This document shows positions 1 to 4,964 of a stretch of DNA of 7,165 nucleotides, piece by piece. Below the pieces are notes generated by a model, which worked only from the letters and a program-made list of their open reading frames with translations, made no database searches and was not told where the DNA came from. The DNA is from an uncultured Saprospiraceae bacterium. GTDB taxonomy: Bacteria; Bacteroidota; Bacteroidia; Chitinophagales; Saprospiraceae. Made by a program: the position numbers and the translations under genes. Where the stretch lies: positions 1-7,165 of the forward strand of contig CALJKQ010000280.1 of assembly GCA_937973565.1 (NCBI GenBank). Direction: 5' to 3'. How positions within the stretch are numbered: the first letter of the stretch is position 1; every line of letters starts with the position of its first letter.

Positions 1-18
1 CGTGTGCTCTTCCGATCT
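1..18 (+). other. Illumina adapter remnant (non-genomic)
   Basis: The first 18 bases, CGTGTGCTCTTCCGATCT, match the 3' end of the Illumina TruSeq read-2 adapter. This is untrimmed library sequence that was carried into the contig end. The open reading frame of the SusD-like gene runs back into it by chance, so the GTG at position 2 and the residues encoded before position 20 are not real protein. Genomic sequence begins at about 19. Confidence 0.95.
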
Positions 19-19
19 T

Positions 20-439
20 GCTGAATTACAATTTTTGTTAGCTGAGGCTTCTGCTAAAAACTGGATTACCGGCAATACCGGAGATTATTATCAAAAGGGC
101 GTAGCATCTTCCTTTCAATTTTATGGACTTCAGCCCAGTGCAGCTTATCTGAGTCTGCCACAGGTTGCATTAAATGGAAATGCAAGTGAAGATTTGCAGA
201 AAATTGGCTTTCAAAAGTGGGTTTCATTCTTTTTCCAGGGTATGGAAGCCTGGTTCGATTGGAGAAGAACCAGAATCCCGTCATTAACTCCGGCCGTTTC
301 AAACCAGAATGGTGGTAAAATACCTGTAAGATTTATTTACCCGATCATCGAACAGGCCTTAAATGGTCAAAACCGAACAGAAGCTGTTACCAGACAAGGT
401 GGAGATGACATCAACACATTGATGTGGTACCTCAAGTAA
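20..439 (+). CDS. SusD/RagB-family outer-membrane nutrient-binding lipoprotein, C-terminal fragment
   Basis: This is the last 139 residues of a SusD-like protein. SusD proteins are surface lipoproteins that bind a glycan or other nutrient and cap a SusC-type TonB-dependent channel. What is visible is an AELQFLLAEA helix at the start, a segment GMEAWFDWRRTRIPSLTP, then IPVRFIYPIIEQALN and a terminal WYLK. The order AEA helix, W-x-D-W-R-R, proline-rich stretch, PxRxxYPxxEqxxN is the usual C-terminal signature of the SusD-like_2/RagB group. The N-terminal lipobox and TPR-like helices are missing because the contig starts here, and the apparent GTG start lies in adapter sequence. The partner susC gene would be expected upstream, outside the window. 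The substrate cannot be inferred. The stop at 437-439 is followed 30 bases later by a strong terminator, so this is the last gene of its operon. Confidence 0.88.
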   Translation, partial: AELQFLLAEASAKNWITGNTGDYYQKGVASSFQFYGLQPSAAYLSLPQVALNGNASEDLQKIGFQKWVSFFFQGMEAWFDWRRTRIPSLTPAVSNQNGGKIPVRFIYPIIEQALNGQNRTEAVTRQGGDDINTLMWYLK

Positions 440-468
440 TTTAGTTAGTTACAGTTTATCCTCATAGT

Positions 469-501
469 GGGGCATTGGTAAAACAGTGCCCCTTTTTTTT
501 T
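469..501 (+). terminator. Intrinsic terminator of the SusD-like gene
   Basis: A 9-bp stem (469-477 with 484-492, GGGGCATTG against CAGTGCCCC, one T-G wobble) closes a 6-base GTAAAA loop and runs directly into nine T residues (493-501). It lies 30 bases after the SusD-like stop codon. This is a textbook Rho-independent terminator for plus-strand transcription and isolates the following phoH gene from the sus-type operon. Confidence 0.93.
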
Positions 502-585
502 CACAAATGTTACAAATTCTTAATATTATGAATATTTATAATACATAAAATAGACCTACATTCAGCGTTAAATAAATATCATCAG
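502..585 (+). promoter_or_regulatory. AT-rich leader of the phoH-type gene (presumed promoter region)
   Basis: These 84 bases lie between a strong terminator and the phoH start codon, so the phoH promoter should be here. The segment is very AT-rich. I find no convincing Bacteroidetes TAnnTTTG box with a TTG element upstream, so no exact promoter is called. There is no Shine-Dalgarno sequence. The A-rich stretch before the ATG at 586 is the usual leader type in this phylum. No small upstream open reading frame is visible. Confidence 0.45.
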
Positions 586-1905
586 ATGAAAAAAATCTTT
601 GTTTTAGACACCTCTGTAATGGTATTCGACCATGAGTGTATTTCACAATTTCATGAACACGATGTAGTGATTCCGATCGCTGTTTTGGAGGAACTTGATA
701 ATTTTAAAAATGGCAGCGATTCCCGTAATTTCAATGCGAGAGAATGTGTCAGAAAAATTGATAAAATCTCCGATAATCATAAGCTTGATGATTGGATACC
801 GATAGGCAAAGGTAAAGGCAATTTAAAAATCTACAATGATACAGGGAAAAAACCTTATCCAAATGCAGCATCGGTATTTGGCATAAACAAAAACGATCAC
901 AGAATTCTGAATACGGTAATCCTACTTGCCAATGAAGTACCTAAATCAACTGTAATTCTGATAGCAAAAGACATCAACTTAAGGATAAAAGGCAAATCAT
1001 TGGGCATACAAACAGAGGATTACTTTAGCATACAAGTCAAAAACCCGGAACTGATTTCAAAAAACACACTGGAGGTTTCAAATCTATCCAGTGATATATT
1101 GAGTTCAATTTTCCAAAATAAAGCCATTCCTGAAGATGGTATTTTGGGCACTACCAAAGAGGAAAACGGATATTATACGTTAAATAACTGCAAATCTGCC
1201 GCCCATGTAAAATATGATTCCACAACCGATCAGTTGGTAAAAGTAGATAAAAAATATGCCTATGGTGTTAATCCTAAAAATACTGAGCAAATATTTGCGT
1301 TGGATGCCCTGCTAAGAGACAACATCAAAATTGTAGCCCTTCAGGGAGTAGCCGGTACCGGTAAAACGCTATTAGCACTGGCAGCAGCATTGGAGCAAAT
1401 CAAAAAATTCGACCAAATCATATTATCCAGACCCATTGTACCCCTTGGAAACAAAGACATAGGTTATTTACCAGGAGACGCAGAGGACAAAATAGCTCCA
1501 TATATGATGCCACTATGGGACAATCTCAAATTTATTAAGTCACTAAATCGGGAAAACTCCAGAAAAAGTACCAATATAGAAAAACTGAAAAATGATGGTA
1601 AAATTGAAGTAACTGCTTTGACGTACATTAGAGGTCGTTCCATAGCCAATGCATTTTTTATTATAGATGAAGCGCAAAATCTCACTCCGCATGAAGTAAA
1701 AACCATTGTGAGCAGAGCCGGGGAAGGAACTAAACTCGTCTTTACGGGAGATATACACCAAATTGATTCACCCTATCTGGATGAAAAAAGCAATGGACTG
1801 AGTTATATTATAGACAGATTGCGTGGTCAAAAAATATTCTCCTATATTCATCTTGAAAAAGGAGAAAGGAGTGAGTTGTCTGACCTCGCCAACAAGCTAT
1901 TATAA
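586..1905 (+). CDS. phoH2: PIN domain-PhoH ATPase fusion (PhoH2/YlaK type)
   Basis: This is a complete 439-residue cytoplasmic protein with an N-terminal PIN ribonuclease domain (about 1-150) and a C-terminal PhoH P-loop ATPase domain (about 228-439). PIN acidic residues are present: D8 in FVLDTSVMV, E35/E36 in VLEELDNF, D104 in NDHR and D129 in IAKDINLR. The ATPase part shows Walker A GVAGTGKT (254-261), SRPIVPLG (281-288), GYLPGD (293-298), Walker B FFIIDEAQN (357-365) and TGDIHQID (387-394). All expected catalytic positions are intact. Characterised mycobacterial PhoH2 proteins are ATP-dependent RNA unwinding and cleaving enzymes, and a similar RNA-processing role is inferred here. Mycobacterial phoH2 has a small antitoxin-like gene (phoAT) upstream, and none fits here. 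The length is normal for the family. The gene stands alone between two terminators. The family name comes from phosphate starvation in E. coli, but nothing here shows phosphate control. Confidence 0.95.
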   Translation: MKKIFVLDTSVMVFDHECISQFHEHDVVIPIAVLEELDNFKNGSDSRNFNARECVRKIDKISDNHKLDDWIPIGKGKGNLKIYNDTGKKPYPNAASVFGINKNDHRILNTVILLANEVPKSTVILIAKDINLRIKGKSLGIQTEDYFSIQVKNPELISKNTLEVSNLSSDILSSIFQNKAIPEDGILGTTKEENGYYTLNNCKSAAHVKYDSTTDQLVKVDKKYAYGVNPKNTEQIFALDALLRDNIKIVALQGVAGTGKTLLALAAALEQIKKFDQIILSRPIVPLGNKDIGYLPGDAEDKIAPYMMPLWDNLKFIKSLNRENSRKSTNIEKLKNDGKIEVTALTYIRGRSIANAFFIIDEAQNLTPHEVKTIVSRAGEGTKLVFTGDIHQIDSPYLDEKSNGLSYIIDRLRGQKIFSYIHLEKGERSELSDLANKLL

Positions 1906-1938
1906 AAAAAAGCAGCACCTTACTTCAAAGGTGCCACT
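1904..1938 (-). terminator. Convergent terminator, stronger for the minus-strand receptor gene
   Basis: A 7-bp perfect stem (1915-1921 with 1928-1934, GCACCTT/AAGGTGC, loop 1922-1927) lies between the convergent phoH and receptor genes. Read on the minus strand, the stem extends to 11 bp (1911-1921 with 1928-1938) through two G-U wobbles and is followed by seven U residues (1910-1904). On the plus strand those wobbles become C-A mismatches and the trailing sequence CACTTCTTTA is a poor U-tract. It therefore terminates the receptor transcript well and phoH only weakly. It starts 27 bases past the receptor stop and overlaps the phoH stop codon. Confidence 0.85.
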
Positions 1939-1964
1939 TCTTTATAGAAAATTAAATACAGTAT

Positions 1965-4898
1965 CTATTTAATGAAATAATTTAGAGAAATGCCTACGGA
2001 AGAGCCCAAAAAGTTATTCTCAATAACGTATGTTTTTCCCTTGTATTCAATATTCTTTTCCAATACAGGATTTAGAATATTTTTAGCAGCAAAGCCTATT
2101 TGGTAATTATTTCCAATTTTTTTGGTTAGTGTAAAATTCAACAGTGGGAAAGGTTTTTCGTAAACATCTGGAACAGCTGATAATGAAATATTGTACAATT
2201 TCCTTCCGGAAAGATTGAATGAAAGGGCAGAATCCCATCCTTTCTCTTTATCAGAATAAGACAAAATAAAATTGACAATATAGGGTGCCTGACTTTGAAA
2301 TGGGCGAACAGTCTGATTGTAGGAAGGATCGATGGTTTGACTAGCCTTCAGTTCTGTTGCTGGTATTTTATACTCAGATTGGATAAAAGCAAGATTGGTA
2401 GTCACAAACAAATTGGCTAGTTTGTCTGATACGAAAGACAGGCTCTTCCTAAGTTCGAGTTCAACTCCGTAAACATCAGATTTGTCGATATTCACATAAC
2501 CCAACTCAGGTATAGTAGCAGTTGGAGAAAATGTACGTAGGATTGGATTATTAAACCTTTTATAAAAGGCACTCAAAGCAATGAGTTCACCCAAATCAGG
2601 ATACAACTCGTACCTTATATCATAGTTATAAACAATTGTTCGTTGCAGATTGGGATTACCAATATTGAAAAAGCCATTCTTAGTGTCGAACTGCTCAAAC
2701 GGTGCCAATTCGCGCATATTAGGTCTGGCAAGTGTTCTTGTCGCAGCCAATCGGAGGTTAGATTTTTCAGTCAACTTGTATATTACGTTGCCGGAGTATA
2801 ATAAATCCACCAAATTGAGGTTACTGGGATCCAATAATGTATCTCTACTTACCACATTCAATCGAGTTGACTCCAATCGTCCACCTCCTACCAGTTTAAT
2901 TTTTGGAGTAAGCTCGTAAACTGCCATGAGATAGGCTGCCCCGATTATCTGAGATCCGGTGTAGAAGTTTTTATTGTTGATCTGATTGATGTAATGATAG
3001 CCAATGGTATATCTGTTTACATTTCCTCCTACATCATAGCTCGTATCGATTACTCCAAAGTTGCTGTAATCGAAGTAAGCTTGAGGATCGCCATTTAACG
3101 CATTAAAACTTAAAGTTGAAGGAACTCCTCCATGGCGGGTGTGTTGAAATTGATACTCTGAAAAATTGCGATCTGAACGGGAATACAATCCACCCAGCTT
3201 AATAATATTGGAGCTACCTTGTTTTCCTTTTGTTAAAAAGGGAATAGTAATATCTACTTTGGCTTCTTTGTTGTTATCATCCAGATTTCTGAAAAAGTGA
3301 AAAGGGGGCTTAAATTCAGCATCATTAATGCCATAAATGGTATCACCGTCTTCTTCATATTGTATATAAGCAAAATACCTTGAATCCGGCTCATCCTGCA
3401 ATGACTTGTTGACCAAAGCATTCCACAGGATCTCAATATTGTTCCATGCCGGGAAAAAGTGTTTTCCTGTGAATTGGACAGATTGACTGTTCCTTCTCAC
3501 AAATTCCAGAGAGTTGGTATTGTAAACGGCATTGGGAGCCGAAAGCTGTCCAGTAAAACTTCCGTATTGTCTTCTACCAATTATATCAGTGTCATTGTTG
3601 TAAATCCCATTGACCAGAATTGAATGGTTGTTGCCAATTTTATAGGCCAGATTAGCCAGCAATCCGATATGTGGAGTTTCGGTGCTTTTATTCTCCTTTA
3701 ATGCCTGGTAGGTAAATAAAGAGTTACCATTGTTTGTGTAGGTATTAACAGACCCATTCTCGTAATGTGCATATTCATTCGAATAATTACCTCCTATTGA
3801 AAATCCCAATGTATTATTGCCCATTCTGAAACTATTTCCCAGAGAGAAATTAATTCCATGATTAAGGGGTGTCTTTTTCTCTGTAGGCGTAAATACATTA
3901 CTCAATTGCCTCGAAGATTCATTTAATAAAGATCTGAGGCCATCATACTGCGCTTCTTTTTTTCTTGCATTCAAATAGGCAGTCTGTGACAGCATACTTC
4001 TGCTTTCCTCGCTTAAGAGAATAGCCGGAATTTGTCTGCCACCATCATCTAATCCCAACCAGTCTTTCGACCCTGCATCTCTGCCATGACCCAAAAAGTC
4101 TGTAATGCCATTGGTTTGAGCATTGTAAGAGGCACTTAATCCCACTTGCAAATTAAACCGGGACGGAAATGACTTTGTAGTCACATTCACCAACCCGCCT
4201 GTAAAATTACCGGGAAGGTCGGGTGTAAATGTTTTAAGTGTCACAATATTTTCAATCATCGAAGAGGGAATAAGGTCCAGGCTGGAACTATTCCTGTAAG
4301 GATCGGTGCTTGGCATCGTCATACCATTTAGCTGAGAAATAGAATATCTGTCTCCCAGGCCCCTCATCACAATATACTTGCCATTTTCTACCACCGCTCC
4401 GGGTGTTTGTTTCATAGCATCCGCCGCATTTGAAACCGCTGTTTTAGCAATCTGTTGTGAGGAAAGTCCGTCTTGTATGTTAAATGCTTTTCTTTGGAGT
4501 GTTACCAGAGCCGCTTCCGTATTGGTAACTTTTGAAGCCGTTACCACCACTTCGGTTAAATGGAGAGATTCGTCCTCCAACAAAAAGTCCAGGATATTTT
4601 CCGCCTTAGCTTTAACCTGAAATCCCTGAACCTCCATTTTTTGATAAGATACATAGGAGGCAACAATATCATAACTTCCCTCCTTGATTTCAAGTTGATA
4701 ATTACCATCAAAATCTGTTGAAGTCCCAGTGATTAGCAGATCATTTACCATTACTTCAATGGCGGCGCCTATCAGGGGTTCTCCGGATTTTTTATCTATG
4801 ACCTTTCCACTTAAAAGTACCGGAGTCTGCGCTATTAAATCAAAATTTATCAGCAAAAGGGTCAAAACAAATGCTAATACTAATTTACTCTTATTCAT
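1965..4898 (-). CDS. TonB-dependent outer-membrane receptor with carboxypeptidase-regulatory-like N-terminal domain
   Basis: This is a complete 977-residue outer-membrane receptor that would import an unknown ligand using TonB/proton-motive energy. In order it has a signal peptide (1 to about 23, hydrophobic core 6-17, cleavage probably after A23), a carboxypeptidase-regulatory-like beta-sandwich (about 28-110, with GEPLIGAAIEV and TDFDGNYQLEI), a TonB-box-like TEVVVTAS (115-122), the plug (about 128-245) and a 22-strand-type barrel to the C-terminus. Plug motifs are MKQTPGAVV (162-170), MRGLGDRYS (178-186), LNGMTMPSTDP (190-200) and KTFTPDLPGNFTGG (222-235). The GLGDRYS and FTPDLPG motifs differ from SusC proteins, and no susD follows. 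The ATG at 4898 has an A/T-rich leader and a signal peptide directly after it, which supports this start. It lies 66 bp downstream of the T9SS protein gene on the same strand, so the two are probably co-transcribed. No frameshift is seen. Confidence 0.95.
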   Translation of the reverse strand: MNKSKLVLAFVLTLLLINFDLIAQTPVLLSGKVIDKKSGEPLIGAAIEVMVNDLLITGTSTDFDGNYQLEIKEGSYDIVASYVSYQKMEVQGFQVKAKAENILDFLLEDESLHLTEVVVTASKVTNTEAALVTLQRKAFNIQDGLSSQQIAKTAVSNAADAMKQTPGAVVENGKYIVMRGLGDRYSISQLNGMTMPSTDPYRNSSSLDLIPSSMIENIVTLKTFTPDLPGNFTGGLVNVTTKSFPSRFNLQVGLSASYNAQTNGITDFLGHGRDAGSKDWLGLDDGGRQIPAILLSEESRSMLSQTAYLNARKKEAQYDGLRSLLNESSRQLSNVFTPTEKKTPLNHGINFSLGNSFRMGNNTLGFSIGGNYSNEYAHYENGSVNTYTNNGNSLFTYQALKENKSTETPHIGLLANLAYKIGNNHSILVNGIYNNDTDIIGRRQYGSFTGQLSAPNAVYNTNSLEFVRRNSQSVQFTGKHFFPAWNNIEILWNALVNKSLQDEPDSRYFAYIQYEEDGDTIYGINDAEFKPPFHFFRNLDDNNKEAKVDITIPFLTKGKQGSSNIIKLGGLYSRSDRNFSEYQFQHTRHGGVPSTLSFNALNGDPQAYFDYSNFGVIDTSYDVGGNVNRYTIGYHYINQINNKNFYTGSQIIGAAYLMAVYELTPKIKLVGGGRLESTRLNVVSRDTLLDPSNLNLVDLLYSGNVIYKLTEKSNLRLAATRTLARPNMRELAPFEQFDTKNGFFNIGNPNLQRTIVYNYDIRYELYPDLGELIALSAFYKRFNNPILRTFSPTATIPELGYVNIDKSDVYGVELELRKSLSFVSDKLANLFVTTNLAFIQSEYKIPATELKASQTIDPSYNQTVRPFQSQAPYIVNFILSYSDKEKGWDSALSFNLSGRKLYNISLSAVPDVYEKPFPLLNFTLTKKIGNNYQIGFAAKNILNPVLEKNIEYKGKTYVIENNFLGSSVGISLNYFIK

Positions 4899-4923
4899 AC
4901 TGTATTTATTTTTATTATAAAAT

Positions 4924-4950
4924 GGTAGCCTCCCACGCAGGGAGGCTACC
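4924..4950 (-). terminator. Perfect intergenic hairpin, probable leaky terminator or attenuator
   Basis: An 11-bp perfect inverted repeat (4924-4934 GGTAGCCTCCC with 4940-4950 GGGAGGCTACC, 5-base loop) lies 14 bases past the stop of the T9SS protein gene and 25 bases before the receptor ATG. On the minus strand it is followed by ATTTTATAATAAAAATAAA, with only four consecutive U residues. The other two terminators in this window carry U7 and U9. The stem is strong but the tail is weak, which fits partial termination or a stable mRNA 3' end inside an operon. No room remains for a separate promoter between the hairpin and the receptor start. Confidence 0.75.
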
Positions 4951-4964
4951 TAAAATGACTTCTA

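Noticed and set aside
2..4. GTG start giving a complete 145-residue protein
   Set aside because: The codon lies in Illumina adapter sequence, and the protein is clearly the C-terminal end of a SusD-like protein several times longer.
502..585. A phoAT-like antitoxin gene upstream of the PIN-PhoH gene, as in mycobacteria
   Set aside because: The gap is only 84 bases after a strong terminator and contains no plausible reading frame.
586..1905. phoH as part of a phosphate-starvation uptake locus with the receptor
   Set aside because: The gene is convergent with the receptor, is separated from it by a terminator, and no Pho-box-like element is visible. The name alone is not evidence.
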